This document shows positions 1-9,011 of a stretch of DNA of 64,000 bases, piece after piece (position 1 is the first letter of the stretch; each line of letters begins with the position of its first letter). Both the position numbers and the translations under genes were made by a program. Source of the DNA: Brochothrix thermosphacta DSM 20171 = FSL F6-1036 (lineage in GTDB: Bacteria > Bacillota > Bacilli > Lactobacillales > Listeriaceae); contig NZ_CP145608.1 of assembly GCF_036884295.1 (NCBI RefSeq), forward strand, positions 1,364,001 through 1,428,000, read 5' to 3'. The notes under the pieces were generated by a model. That model made no database searches, was not told the origin of the DNA, and saw nothing but the letters and a program-made list of their open reading frames with translations.

Positions 1-1302
1 TTGTTGACGTCCATTTTCATCAAGGTAGGTTGCTTTCATTGCTTCTGAATAAAGTGATCCTAATTTAAAGATATGTCCAACTTCAATTCCTTTAGCGAAA
101 CTTAGTGTGCCAACGCCATCTGGAGTAAGGTCACCTTCTTGTACCATTCGTAAATCAGCAAATGTTTCAACATTAAAATCAGTGCCATGATTGATGTTAA
201 TAAAGTGGTAACCTGTTTCATTAGCTCCTACTGAAGCATTAACGATATCTTGAACGGCAGAATCTGCATAAATTTTCATATCAGCTGGTACATTTACTGG
301 CCCTAGTGAACCGTATTCAGCGCCCATTACCTCTAATGCAGCTGTTTCAGATGCCATTTCAATAACAGTAAGATCCAATAAGTTTTTCAATTTCACATCG
401 TTGAACTCATGGTCGCCACGTAATAACACCATAACGATTTCTTCGTCTGCTTGTACGAGTAATGATTTGATTGTTTTTTCAATTGGAATAGATAAACCTT
501 CCACAAGATCAGCAATTGAAGTCATTCCCGGTGTTGCTACTTTTTCTTTCGCTAATTTTTCTTCAGTTGAAGGGTTAGCTTTATAGTAAACTTCTGCCAT
601 TTCAACGTTAGCTGCATAATCGCTATTTTTATCATAAACTATAGTATCTTCACCAACATCAGCAATAACTTGGAATTCACGTGAACCAGTACCACCAATT
701 GCACCTGAATCAGCAATTACAGAACGCCATTCTAAGCCACAACGGTCCAAAATACGACCATAAGCTGTTGCCATATCATCAAAAGTTGTATCTAATGAAT
801 CTGTCTCAGCATGGAAAGAATAAGCATCTTTCATTAAAAATTCACGGCCGCGTAATAAACCGAAGCGTGGGCGACGTTCATCACGGAATTTAGTTTGGAT
901 TTGGAAAACAGTTAATGGTAATTTTTTATACGAGTTAATATCATCACGTAATAAATCAGTTACCATCTCTTCATGTGTAGGTCCTAAGGCAAAATCACGA
1001 TTATGACGGTCTTTCATTGTCATTAAATCAGCACCGTATTTATCCCAACGGCCTGACTCTTTCCAAATTTCTGCTGGTTGTAATACTGGCATTAAAATCT
1101 CAGTTGCACCAATTTCTGCTAATTCTTCGCGTACAATCGCTTCGATTTTATTTTTAACTGTTTGAGCCAATGGTAAATATGAATAAATACCTCGTGCGCT
1201 TTGACGCACATAACCCGCACGGATTAGGAATTGATGACTTTTAATTTCAGCATCACTTGGCACTTCTTTTAGTGTTGGGATGAAAATTTTAGATTGTTTC
1301 AT
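1..1302 (-). CDS. proS: Prolyl-tRNA synthetase, C-terminus cut by window edge
   Basis: Class II aminoacyl-tRNA synthetase that charges tRNA-Pro in the cytoplasm. The visible 434 codons start at ATG 1302 ([15 protein letters not shown]) behind an AAGGAG site. They carry the class II motif 2 region ([12 protein letters not shown]), the GPTHEE motif, and after about residue 220 the YbaK-like editing insertion typical of bacterial ProRS. The family is usually about 565-570 residues, so roughly 130 C-terminal residues, including the anticodon-binding domain, lie outside the window. It follows rseP by 21 bases and is probably co-transcribed with it, as in Bacillus. The frame is open to base 1. Confidence 0.97.
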   Translation of the reverse strand, partial: MKQSKIFIPTLKEVPSDAEIKSHQFLIRAGYVRQSARGIYSYLPLAQTVKNKIEAIVREELAEIGATEILMPVLQPAEIWKESGRWDKYGADLMTMKDRHNRDFALGPTHEEMVTDLLRDDINSYKKLPLTVFQIQTKFRDERRPRFGLLRGREFLMKDAYSFHAETDSLDTTFDDMATAYGRILDRCGLEWRSVIADSGAIGGTGSREFQVIADVGEDTIVYDKNSDYAANVEMAEVYYKANPSTEEKLAKEKVATPGMTSIADLVEGLSIPIEKTIKSLLVQADEEIVMVLLRGDHEFNDVKLKNLLDLTVIEMASETAALEVMGAEYGSLGPVNVPADMKIYADSAVQDIVNASVGANETGYHFININHGTDFNVETFADLRMVQEGDLTPDGVGTLSFAKGIEVGHIFKLGSLYSEAMKATYLDENGRQQ

Positions 1303-1323
1303 ATGTGATTCTCCTTAAGTTTT

Positions 1324-2592
1324 TTATTTGAAAAAGAAACGGGTAATGTCATTCCAGGTCACTAAGACCATCAATAACATTAATAGAGCAAAACCGATAA
1401 CGGTCACCATACCTTCTTTTTTAGAATCTAATGGTTTACGACGAATAGCCTCGACAATTAAGAAGAGCAAACGTCCCCCATCTAATGCTGGTATTGGAAG
1501 AAGGTTAATAATTCCTAGATTGATACTTAATACCGCACCCCATTGTAATAACATAATTGCGCCGTTATTTACAACTGCTGCTGTACTTTGGTAAATATAA
1601 ACAGGGCCGCCTAGTTTATCCAATGAAAATCCTCCAGTAATTAAATTACCTAAAGATACAAAAATTTGTTTAAACCAGAAAACAGTTTGATCCACACCGT
1701 AAGATAATTTTGCTCCAATAGAGCTATCCTTAGGTGCCATAACACCGATTTGGCCAACTTTTTCTTCACCTTGTGTTACTTTTTTTGGTGTAACCACTAT
1801 TTTTTCGATTTCGCCATTACGTTCAATTGCAAAATTAAGTTTTTTATCGGGATTTGCACGAACAATTGTTGTCATATCTGTCCATGTTGCAATTTTTTTA
1901 CCATCAATTTCCTTGATTAAATCATTTTCTTTGATGCCTGCAGTTGCTGCAGCAGAACCTGATTGAACATCTCCCATACGTGCATCATTTGATGGCACGC
2001 CACCTGATGCAAACGCAAAGATAATGAATAAGAAAAAGGCTAAAATAAAGTTAAATACTGGTCCAGCAGCAATTGTCATGAAACGATGGATCCAAGATTT
2101 TGAGCGGAATTGACGGTCATAAGGAGCGATTGCTCGCTTATCGTTTCCATCAACAATTTCACAATCTCTTGCAACTGTATAAGTAATTAATTCCTCTGTT
2201 TCATCGCCTAGTACAATTCCTTTAATAAACAAACTTGTTTCCAATTCAGCTGATGCTACTTCGAATGGTTCAATGTTAGGGTATTTTTCAAGATTTGATG
2301 TGACGATTTGTTTAACTTCACCTGCATCATTGAACAATAACCCCACACGATAACCTGCATTAAGGACAATCGGTTCATCATCCTGTCCAGCCATTTGAAC
2401 GTAACCACCTAAGGGTAGTAGACGTATCGTATAGAGAGTCTCTTTCTTTTTATATGAGAATATTTTAGGTCCAAAACCAATCGCAAATTCGCGAACCAAG
2501 ATGCCTGCATTTTTAGCAAACAAGAAATGGCCGAGTTCGTGGAAGAAAACAAGTAAACCAAAAACAACTATAAACGCAATTATATTTTCCAT
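1324..2592 (-). CDS. rseP: Site-2 intramembrane zinc metalloprotease RseP/RasP
   Basis: Membrane-embedded metalloprotease (M50) of 422 residues that cuts transmembrane segments such as anti-sigma factors and leftover signal peptides. The zinc motif HELGH sits at residues 18-22 in the first membrane helix. A PDZ domain lies in the middle, and the third zinc ligand is in the conserved NLLPIPALDGGRL segment near the C-terminus, followed by a last membrane helix. The start ATG has GGAGTG seven bases upstream. It lies between dxr and proS, the standard Bacilli order. The enterococcal homologue Eep processes lipoprotein signal peptides into pheromones (family knowledge), which may matter for the small peptides at 24.9-25.9 kb. 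Confidence 0.97.
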   Translation of the reverse strand: MENIIAFIVVFGLLVFFHELGHFLFAKNAGILVREFAIGFGPKIFSYKKKETLYTIRLLPLGGYVQMAGQDDEPIVLNAGYRVGLLFNDAGEVKQIVTSNLEKYPNIEPFEVASAELETSLFIKGIVLGDETEELITYTVARDCEIVDGNDKRAIAPYDRQFRSKSWIHRFMTIAAGPVFNFILAFFLFIIFAFASGGVPSNDARMGDVQSGSAAATAGIKENDLIKEIDGKKIATWTDMTTIVRANPDKKLNFAIERNGEIEKIVVTPKKVTQGEEKVGQIGVMAPKDSSIGAKLSYGVDQTVFWFKQIFVSLGNLITGGFSLDKLGGPVYIYQSTAAVVNNGAIMLLQWGAVLSINLGIINLLPIPALDGGRLLFLIVEAIRRKPLDSKKEGMVTVIGFALLMLLMVLVTWNDITRFFFK

Positions 2593-2608
2593 TTGTCACT
2601 CCTTCTGA

Positions 2609-3748
2609 TTATAACCACGACGTGACACGCTGACGTGTCTCTGTTTCGATAGCTAAAATCGTTTCTAATTCAGGGTTTTTGATGATTGAATGGGCGAGCA
2701 TCGCTTTTTCAACCAAATTTTCAATATCTAAAAAACTAATTTTTTTTGTTAAGAACGCTTCTACTGCAACTTCATTAGCTGCATTGAGAACAGTTGGCAT
2801 TGAACCGCCTGCTTTACCTGCTTCATAAGACAGGTATAACGCACGAAATCTTTTCATATCAACAGCCTCGAATGATAATTGTCCAATTTTATTTAAATCA
2901 AACGGTTCATCATAACTAATGGGTAGACGATTCGGGTACGTTAAGGCATATTGAATCGGTAATCTCATATCAGGCGCACCCATCTGTGCAATCATACTAC
3001 CATCCACGTATTTGACACATGAATGTATAATAGATTCACGATGAATGGTTACATTGATTTTATCATACGGTAATCCAAATAACCAATGTGCTTCGATAAC
3101 CTCTAACCCTTTATTAAACAAGGTTGCCGAGTCTATCGTTATTTTTGGTCCCATCGCCCAATTAGGATGGTTTAATGCATCTGCTAATGTAACATTGGCT
3201 AACTGTTCACGTGTTTTATCACGAAAACTGCCACCCGAAGCTGTCAATAATATTGAATCTACTGCACGTTTCGAATTCCCCTGAAGCGATTGAAAAATGG
3301 CGGAGTGCTCACTATCAACCGGTAGCAATGTTACATTATGTTTTTTAACGGCATCCATCACAAGATGGCCTGCTGTGACAAGTGTTTCTTTATTGGCTAA
3401 AGCGATTGTTTTATGTGATTCAATGGCTCGCAAAGTGGGTAATAGTCCCCTACTCCCTAAAATGGCATTCACCAACATTGTACTTTTATGAAATGTCGCC
3501 ACTTCAATCAAGCCAGCCATCCCATGATAAAAGGTGACAGTCGGAAATTGGTGTGCTAACTGACGCGCTATATCTTTTGTTGCAACACTAACAATTTCAG
3601 GTGAAAATTCGCGGATTATTTGAGCTCCTTTTTGAATATTCGATCCAAAAGCTAGTGCTACAATTTGGAAAGCGGCAGGATGTTGTCGCACAACCGCTAA
3701 GGTTTGTACTCCTACAGAGCCAGTTGCACCTAGCAAACTAATTTTCAT
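2609..3748 (-). CDS. dxr: 1-deoxy-D-xylulose 5-phosphate reductoisomerase
   Basis: Converts 1-deoxy-D-xylulose 5-phosphate to 2-C-methyl-D-erythritol 4-phosphate with NADPH, the committed step of the MEP isoprenoid pathway. The 379 residues begin with the dinucleotide-binding loop [13 protein letters not shown]. The metal/substrate-binding segments [10 protein letters not shown] and [10 protein letters not shown] are intact, and the length is normal. The start has AGAGGTG upstream. The next gene downstream is rseP (17-base gap) and the upstream one is cdsA. Its neighbour uppS uses isoprenoids made by this pathway. Confidence 0.97.
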   Translation of the reverse strand: MKISLLGATGSVGVQTLAVVRQHPAAFQIVALAFGSNIQKGAQIIREFSPEIVSVATKDIARQLAHQFPTVTFYHGMAGLIEVATFHKSTMLVNAILGSRGLLPTLRAIESHKTIALANKETLVTAGHLVMDAVKKHNVTLLPVDSEHSAIFQSLQGNSKRAVDSILLTASGGSFRDKTREQLANVTLADALNHPNWAMGPKITIDSATLFNKGLEVIEAHWLFGLPYDKINVTIHRESIIHSCVKYVDGSMIAQMGAPDMRLPIQYALTYPNRLPISYDEPFDLNKIGQLSFEAVDMKRFRALYLSYEAGKAGGSMPTVLNAANEVAVEAFLTKKISFLDIENLVEKAMLAHSIIKNPELETILAIETETRQRVTSWL

Positions 3749-3764
3749 CTCATCACCTCTTTTT

Positions 3765-4553
3765 TTACATAAATTGTAAAATAATCATCATTGGAAAGAC
3801 AAACAACCAGCTATCAAAACGGTCATATAGCCCACCATGGCCTGGTAAGATTTTCCCTGAATCCTTGACGCCACAATAACGTTTGACACTAGATTCAACC
3901 AAATCACCACATTGACCTACAATAGATAATACAATTGTACCTATAATAATATGGAGAAGTGAGAGATCGATTGGGAAAATAAGGGTATAAATAACAGCGA
4001 CAATAGTAGCAATCACTGTTCCACCGATAGAACCTTCAATTGTTTTATTGGGAGATATTGTTGGTGCTAATTTAGTTTTACCGAACTTGCGCCCTACAAA
4101 GTAAGCAAAACTATCTGTTAAAATAACAACTAAAATCCCAAACATTAAGAGATTAAAACTGTCACTTCTAACAGTGATAAACGAACGGAAACCTGCGGCA
4201 ATATATAAAGAAAGAATAATACCAAGAGCCGCCTGTGCTACATTCACTTTATCAGCTGATAATACACTTGCTGTAAGGTTCATCATTACAATAACAGAGA
4301 CAATTAAGATAAAACTAATGTTATACTCTGCAAGTCTGTCTAAAATCGATGTTGGGAGTAAAATCACCCATCCTAAAATAAACAGTAAAATACTATCGAT
4401 AGCAAATAATGAACGTTTTTGCATACGAATAACTTCACCAATAGCAATTGTTGTTATTAAATACATCATTGCTTGAAAAGGCGTTCCGCCGATTACAAGG
4501 AAAGGTACAAAAACAGCTAATGCTAATATGGCTGTTATGATACGAGTTTTCAT
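3765..4553 (-). CDS. cdsA: Phosphatidate cytidylyltransferase
   Basis: Integral membrane enzyme that makes CDP-diacylglycerol from phosphatidate and CTP, the precursor of all phospholipids. The 262 residues are mostly hydrophobic helices. The C-terminal CdsA signature is present ([10 protein letters not shown] followed by [18 protein letters not shown]), with the conserved KD pair and the DRFDS metal-binding end. It lies between uppS and dxr with short gaps, as in other Bacilli. No truncation is seen. Confidence 0.96.
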   Translation of the reverse strand: MKTRIITAILALAVFVPFLVIGGTPFQAMMYLITTIAIGEVIRMQKRSLFAIDSILLFILGWVILLPTSILDRLAEYNISFILIVSVIVMMNLTASVLSADKVNVAQAALGIILSLYIAAGFRSFITVRSDSFNLLMFGILVVILTDSFAYFVGRKFGKTKLAPTISPNKTIEGSIGGTVIATIVAVIYTLIFPIDLSLLHIIIGTIVLSIVGQCGDLVESSVKRYCGVKDSGKILPGHGGLYDRFDSWLFVFPMMIILQFM

Positions 4554-4575
4554 CTTTGTTCACACTCCAAGTTTT

Positions 4576-5343
4576 TTACTTCAAAATACCACCAAAACGA
4601 CGGGTTCTATTTTGATACGTTGCGATTGCTTCGCATAAATCTTGATGACTAAAATCTGGCCAATGTTTTTCAACAAAATAGAATTCACTATAGGCAATTT
4701 GCCACAACATAAAATTACTCACTCGCATCTCACCGCTAGTACGGATAAGTAAATCGGGATCTGGAAAAGTATGCGTCATTAAGTGTTTTGCAATTAATTC
4801 TTCTGTTAAATCATCTGGCGTTAATTCCTGAGCTAATAGTTCACGCATTGCAGCTTGTGTTGCCGATACTATTTCAGCACGACCACCATAGTTAAGTGCA
4901 AAATTCAAAACCAAGCCTGTGTTATTTTTCGTTTTATCCATTGCATCTGTGATGACCTTTTGTGTATGTTTTGGTAAAACATCATGATATCCCATTACAT
5001 GCACACGAACATTTTCTTTCATCAGATCCGGCATGAATGTTTCAAAAAAATCCACAGGTAATTTCATTAAAAATTGAACTTCTTCATCGGGTCGTTTCCA
5101 ATTTTCTGTTGAAAAAGCGTATAAAGTTAATACTTCAACACCTAACTTACTGGCAGAGGTCGTAATTTTTTTCACGGTATTCATGCCCTCTTTATGCCCA
5201 GCAATTCGAGGTAAAAAACGTTTGTTAGCCCAACGGCCGTTACCATCCATAATGATTGCGATATGTTTCGGAATATTTTCTTTTGATAGTTGCGACTCGA
5301 TATCGTCGCTGCCATTGTTATTATTAAATAATTTATTAAACAT
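4576..5343 (-). CDS. uppS: Undecaprenyl diphosphate synthase
   Basis: Cis-prenyltransferase that extends farnesyl diphosphate to the C55 lipid carrier for cell-wall polymers. The 255 residues include the P-loop IMDGNGRWAN near residue 33, the HKEG/FSTENW region and the C-terminal RTSGEMRVSNFMLW motif that binds isopentenyl diphosphate. It is preceded by GGGGG at good distance. It begins a probable uppS-cdsA-dxr-rseP-proS operon, since about 200 bases and a strong hairpin separate it from frr. Confidence 0.97.
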   Translation of the reverse strand: MFNKLFNNNNGSDDIESQLSKENIPKHIAIIMDGNGRWANKRFLPRIAGHKEGMNTVKKITTSASKLGVEVLTLYAFSTENWKRPDEEVQFLMKLPVDFFETFMPDLMKENVRVHVMGYHDVLPKHTQKVITDAMDKTKNNTGLVLNFALNYGGRAEIVSATQAAMRELLAQELTPDDLTEELIAKHLMTHTFPDPDLLIRTSGEMRVSNFMLWQIAYSEFYFVEKHWPDFSHQDLCEAIATYQNRTRRFGGILK

Positions 5344-5490
5344 AGTTTATCCCCCACAAGGTTTTATTTCAAAAACCTGACTTATTGTACTCGTTTATCA
5401 TACCAAAAATACACGTATGATGCATGATTTAGTGGTGAAACTCATCTAATTATTACTATATTATCATAATCAGAGTTGTTTTCTAATGAA

Positions 5491-5536
5491 ATAACCGATC
5501 ATTCACCCAAAAAAAGACAGGTGGATGACCGGTTAT
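5491..5536. terminator. Long stem with A/T-rich loop after frr
   Basis: An almost perfect 17-bp inverted repeat (ATAACCGATCATTCACC at 5491 against GGTGGATGACCGGTTAT at 5520) ends just before the frr stop codon. On the minus-strand transcript its loop contains seven U residues rather than a U tract after the stem. It most likely ends or processes the rpsB-tsf-pyrH-frr transcript; its efficiency as a terminator is inferred. Confidence 0.6.
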
Positions 5537-5546
5537 AATGGAATTT

Positions 5547-6104
5547 TTAGACAGACATAATCTCGTCTTCTTTATCTTTTGTAATGCTATCAATTTTTTT
5601 GATGCTAGCATCTGTGTATTTTTGAACTTCATCAGATAATTGACGTAATTCATCTTCAGTAATATCGCCAGCTTTTTCAGCTTTTTTCAAGTCATCATTT
5701 GCATCACGACGAACGTTACGCACTGATACTTTAGCGTTTTCAGCTTCAGATTTAACTTGTTTAGCTAATACTTTACGACGTTCTTCTGTCAATGCAGGAA
5801 TAGTTAAACGAATCACTTCGCCATCATTTGAAGGTGTTAAACCTAAGTCTGATGCAAAAATAGCACGTTCAACATCTGATAAAGTACCTTTATCGAATGG
5901 TGCAATCATTAAAACGCGTGCTTCTGGCACAGAGATTGCAGCTAATTGGTTTAATGGTGTTTGTGCACCCCAGTATTCTACTGTAATACGATCTAAAATT
6001 GATGTATTAGCACGTCCCGCACGGATATTAGCAAGTTCGCGGCTTAAAGCGCCTTCTGCTCCTACCATACGTTCTTTAGCTGAGTTTAAAATTTCTTTTG
6101 TCAT
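5547..6104 (-). CDS. frr: Ribosome recycling factor
   Basis: Splits the post-termination ribosome together with EF-G. The 185 residues are the standard family length and show the RRF signature around [14 protein letters not shown] and the three-helix-bundle C-terminus. The start ATG at 6104 is preceded by GGGGG and lies two bases after the pyrH stop codon, so the two genes are clearly co-transcribed. Confidence 0.98.
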   Translation of the reverse strand: MTKEILNSAKERMVGAEGALSRELANIRAGRANTSILDRITVEYWGAQTPLNQLAAISVPEARVLMIAPFDKGTLSDVERAIFASDLGLTPSNDGEVIRLTIPALTEERRKVLAKQVKSEAENAKVSVRNVRRDANDDLKKAEKAGDITEDELRQLSDEVQKYTDASIKKIDSITKDKEDEIMSV

Positions 6105-6105
6105 T

Positions 6106-6831
6106 TTAATATTTCCCCCTTACAGTCGTTCCAATTTTTTCGCCCATTGCTGCGCGTTTAATATTACCTTCTTCATTTAATGAGAAAACAACAAGTGGAA
6201 TATCATTATCCATGCTTAATGAAGAAGCCGTTGTATCCATTACTTCTAAACCAGAAGAAATGATTTCAAGGTATGATAATTCTTCAAATTTAGTTGCTGT
6301 TGCGTCAGTTTTAGGATCAGCAGTATAAACACCATCAACATTGTTTTTACCCATTAAAATAACATCTGCTTCAATTTCAGCTGCACGTAATGCTGCCGTA
6401 GTATCTGTAGAGAAATAAGGGTTACCTGTTCCAGCTGCGAAGATAACAACGCGGCCTTTTTCAAGGTGACGAATAGCACGACGACGAATATACGGTTCTG
6501 CTACTTGACGCATTTCAATAGATGATTGTACACGTGTTGGTACACCCACATTTTCAAGTGAATCTTGTAAAGAAAGTGAGTTCATAACTGTAGCAAGCAT
6601 GCCCATGTAATCGGCATTTGCACGATCCATACCCATTTCACTTCCAATTTTACCTCGCCAAATATTTCCGCCACCACAAACAATTGCAACTTCAATACCT
6701 AGTTCTACTACTTCTTTCACTTGTTTAGCAATTGAGTTCACGACTGTTGGATTGATACCAAAACCTTCTTCTCCTGCTAATGCCTCACCGCTTAACTTAA
6801 ATACGATTCGTTTATATTTAGGTGTATTCAT
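6106..6831 (-). CDS. pyrH: UMP kinase
   Basis: Phosphorylates UMP to UDP in pyrimidine metabolism. It is a hexameric amino-acid-kinase-fold enzyme regulated by GTP and UTP. The 241 residues begin with the FKLSGEAL nucleotide-binding strand and contain GGGNIWRG, the [12 protein letters not shown] region and the [12 protein letters not shown] segment. GGAGGT is six bases before the ATG. It overlaps no neighbour but sits two bases from frr; a terminator separates it from tsf upstream. Confidence 0.98.
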   Translation of the reverse strand: MNTPKYKRIVFKLSGEALAGEEGFGINPTVVNSIAKQVKEVVELGIEVAIVCGGGNIWRGKIGSEMGMDRANADYMGMLATVMNSLSLQDSLENVGVPTRVQSSIEMRQVAEPYIRRRAIRHLEKGRVVIFAAGTGNPYFSTDTTAALRAAEIEADVILMGKNNVDGVYTADPKTDATATKFEELSYLEIISSGLEVMDTTASSLSMDNDIPLVVFSLNEEGNIKRAAMGEKIGTTVRGKY

Positions 6832-6875
6832 TATTAACCTCCACTCAATTTTACAATCGATTATTGATATTCTTT

Positions 6876-6900
6876 AAAAAAAGGGGAGCAAATGCTCCCC
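6876..6900 (-). terminator. Rho-independent terminator after tsf
   Basis: On the minus strand GGGGAGC-atttGCTCCCC-type arms (6883-6889 with 6894-6900) are followed by seven T residues. The position, 77 bases past the tsf stop codon, suits termination of the rpsB-tsf transcript with partial read-through into pyrH. Confidence 0.85.
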
Positions 6901-6976
6901 CATAGACTATTTAATTGTTATACCGTCGCTAGGTAGCTCCAGTAATCAATAGTCTGGTTATCTACGTGACACGTAA

Positions 6977-7861
6977 TTAGTTGTTGATTTGGTTCATAAC
7001 TTCTTCTGCAAAGTTTTCTTCGCGTTTCTCGATACCTTCGCCGACTTCAAAACGAGCAAATTCAAGAACTTTTGCGCCTTTTTCTTCAACAAATTTACCA
7101 ACAGTTACGTCAGGGTTTTTAACAAATGGTTGGTCAACAAGGCTAATGTCAGACAAGAATTTGTTTAAACGACCAGTGATCATTTTTTCAACGATGTTAG
7201 CTGGTTTACCTTCGTTTAATGCTTGTTGAGTTAACACTTCTTTTTCATGTGCTAATTCTTCAGGAGCAACTTCATCACGAGTGATGTATTTAGGGTTAAC
7301 TGCAGCGATGTGCATTGCAACGTCTTTAGCAGTTGCTTCATCAGTAGTACCTTCAATAACTGTTAAAGCACCGATACGTCCACCCATGTGTAAGTAAGCG
7401 CCAAAAGCAGAAGTTTCATTTTTTTCCATGATTACAAAACGGCGTAATGATAATTTTTCACCAATTTTGTTCATTGCAGTAGTGATGTATGTTTCAACAG
7501 TTTCGCCTGCGTTGATTTCAGAAGCAAGAGCAGCTTCAAGATCAGCTGGTTTAGAAGCTAATAAGTGCTCGCTTAATTCTTTAACAACAGTTTGGAAACC
7601 TTCGTTTTTAGCAACGAAGTCAGTTTCAGCATTTACTTCTAAAAGAACAGCAAAGTTACCATCAGTTAATACATTTGTAATACCTTCAGCAGCAATACGG
7701 TCTGCTTTTTTAGCAGCGTTAGAGATACCTTTTTCACGTAGGTAATCGATTGCAGCATCGATATCACCGTTTGTTTCAACTAAAGCTTTTTTACAGTCCA
7801 TCATACCTGCACCTGTTTTTTCACGTAATTCTTTTACTTGAGCAGCACTAATTTGAGCCAT
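6977..7861 (-). CDS. tsf: Elongation factor Ts
   Basis: Nucleotide exchange factor for EF-Tu. I place the start at 7861 ([19 protein letters not shown]), because AGGAGGAAACATAAA lies directly upstream and the family starts here. A longer in-frame ATG adds 27 unrelated residues. The protein has 294 residues with the N-terminal UBA-like domain and the TDFVAKN motif (about residue 80) that contacts EF-Tu. It follows rpsB after an inter-gene hairpin. Confidence 0.97.
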   Translation of the reverse strand: MAQISAAQVKELREKTGAGMMDCKKALVETNGDIDAAIDYLREKGISNAAKKADRIAAEGITNVLTDGNFAVLLEVNAETDFVAKNEGFQTVVKELSEHLLASKPADLEAALASEINAGETVETYITTAMNKIGEKLSLRRFVIMEKNETSAFGAYLHMGGRIGALTVIEGTTDEATAKDVAMHIAAVNPKYITRDEVAPEELAHEKEVLTQQALNEGKPANIVEKMITGRLNKFLSDISLVDQPFVKNPDVTVGKFVEEKGAKVLEFARFEVGEGIEKREENFAEEVMNQINN

Positions 7862-7906
7862 TTTATGTTTCCTCCTAGGACTAAATGTCATTTTATTTTT
7901 GTCTTT

Positions 7907-7951
7907 AAAAAAAGGTGATAAACAAATCAATCTGCTTATCACCTTTTGTTT
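7907..7951. terminator. Hairpin between rpsB and tsf
   Basis: Arms AAAAGGTGATAA (7910-7921) and TTATCACCTTTT (7936-7947) pair perfectly, and T-rich tracts follow on both strands. It probably acts as a partial terminator that sets rpsB above tsf, since tsf has no obvious promoter of its own. Confidence 0.75.
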
Positions 7952-7969
7952 TTCCGAACGTTTTAGAAA

Positions 7970-8701
7970 TTAGCCTTCAACAGTTTCAGTTGCAACTGCT
8001 TCTTCAACTACTTCTTCTTGTCCTTGTTTAGTTTCGATGATAGCGTCAGCCATACGACCTGTTAATAATTTAACAGCACGGATTGCATCGTCGTTTGCAG
8101 GGATAACGTAATCAATTTCGTCAGGATCACAGTTAGTATCTACAATACCTACGATTGGAATATTAAGTTTACGAGCTTCTTGAACTGCGATACGTTCTTT
8201 ACGAGGATCAACGATGAATAATGCATCAGGAATATCTTGCATTTCTTTGATTCCGCCTAAGAAGCGTTCTAATTTCTCTTGCTCTTTCTTAAGTAATACA
8301 ACTTCTTTTTTAGGTAATACTTCAAAAGTACCGTCTTCTGCCATTTTTTCGATGTCTTTAAGACGACGAACACGTTTTTTGATAGTACCAAAGTTAGTTA
8401 ATGTTCCACCTAACCAACGGTGGTTAACGTAAAATTGACCTGAACGAATTGCTTCGTCTTTAACTGATTCTTGTGCTTGTTTTTTAGTTCCTACGAAAAG
8501 AACGCGTCCACCGTCTTCAGCGATTGATTTTACAAAGTTGAATGCTTCGTCAACTTTTTTCACTGTTTTTTGTAAGTCGATGATGTAGATACCGTTACGT
8601 TCTGTAAAGATAAATTTCTTCATTTTTGGGTTCCAACGACGAGTCTGGTGACCGAAGTGAACGCCTGCTTCTAATAATTGTTTCATTGAAATAACTGCCA
8701 T
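7970..8701 (-). CDS. rpsB: 30S ribosomal protein S2
   Basis: Small-subunit ribosomal protein that binds 16S rRNA and helps recruit S1. The start is placed at 8701 ([19 protein letters not shown]) behind GGAGGG; an upstream in-frame ATG would add 21 residues foreign to the family. The 243 residues carry [14 protein letters not shown], the coiled-coil insert near residues 105-155, and a short acidic tail ([15 protein letters not shown]) after the core. It is the first gene of the rpsB-tsf unit. Confidence 0.97.
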   Translation of the reverse strand: MAVISMKQLLEAGVHFGHQTRRWNPKMKKFIFTERNGIYIIDLQKTVKKVDEAFNFVKSIAEDGGRVLFVGTKKQAQESVKDEAIRSGQFYVNHRWLGGTLTNFGTIKKRVRRLKDIEKMAEDGTFEVLPKKEVVLLKKEQEKLERFLGGIKEMQDIPDALFIVDPRKERIAVQEARKLNIPIVGIVDTNCDPDEIDYVIPANDDAIRAVKLLTGRMADAIIETKQGQEEVVEEAVATETVEG

Positions 8702-8830
8702 GATGTTATTCCCTCCTGTGGTTTTATTTTTTTTTGCGATAAAATCGCCCTCTATAAGCATCATTTATACTAGGGACCATTTCCTTTGGTACCTCCCAGC
8801 ATATCCGCATATATGTGGATTTTAACAACA
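8702..8830 (-). promoter_or_regulatory. Structured 5' leader of rpsB
   Basis: The inferred transcript start leaves a leader of about 130 bases. It contains the near-perfect palindrome ATCCGCATATATGTGGAT (8804-8821 region), a GGGA...TCCC stem around GGTACC, and a small GCGAT/ATCGC stem next to the A-rich stretch before the Shine-Dalgarno. Ribosomal protein operons are often autoregulated through such leaders. S2 binding here is inference only. Confidence 0.4.
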
Positions 8831-8836
8831 CTGATA

Positions 8837-8865
8837 ATTATATCACGACATTTTTAATAATGCAA
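8837..8865 (-). promoter_or_regulatory. rpsB promoter
   Basis: Reading the minus strand, TTGCAT (8860-8865) and TATAAT (8837-8842) are separated by exactly 17 bases, a strong housekeeping-type promoter. It is the only clear promoter upstream of rpsB. Confidence 0.8.
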
Positions 8866-8966
8866 CACTTAAAATCCTATCAAAACGCTTTTTATACACA
8901 AAAAGCTGTTTACTATAATTTTTTCATAAAAATAACTGAAAAATGCATCTGAATCTCACATTTGTC

Positions 8967-8992
8967 AAAAAAGGCACCCTTATGTAGGTGCC
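8967..8992 (-). terminator. Terminator after acnA
   Basis: GGCACC arms (8973-8978 with 8987-8992) close a short loop, and on the minus strand six T residues follow. It lies 20 bases after the acnA stop codon. Confidence 0.85.
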
Positions 8993-9011
8993 TCTTCTTC
9001 CATAATATTTA

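Noticed and set aside
6977-7942. Longer tsf start adding 27 residues
   Set aside because: The extension has no ribosome site and unrelated sequence; the ATG at 7861 has AGGAGG and the family N-terminus.
8702-8960. Possible tRNA or T-box upstream of rpsB
   Set aside because: No acceptor stem, anticodon arm or T-box TGG bulge sequence is present; only short hairpins are visible.
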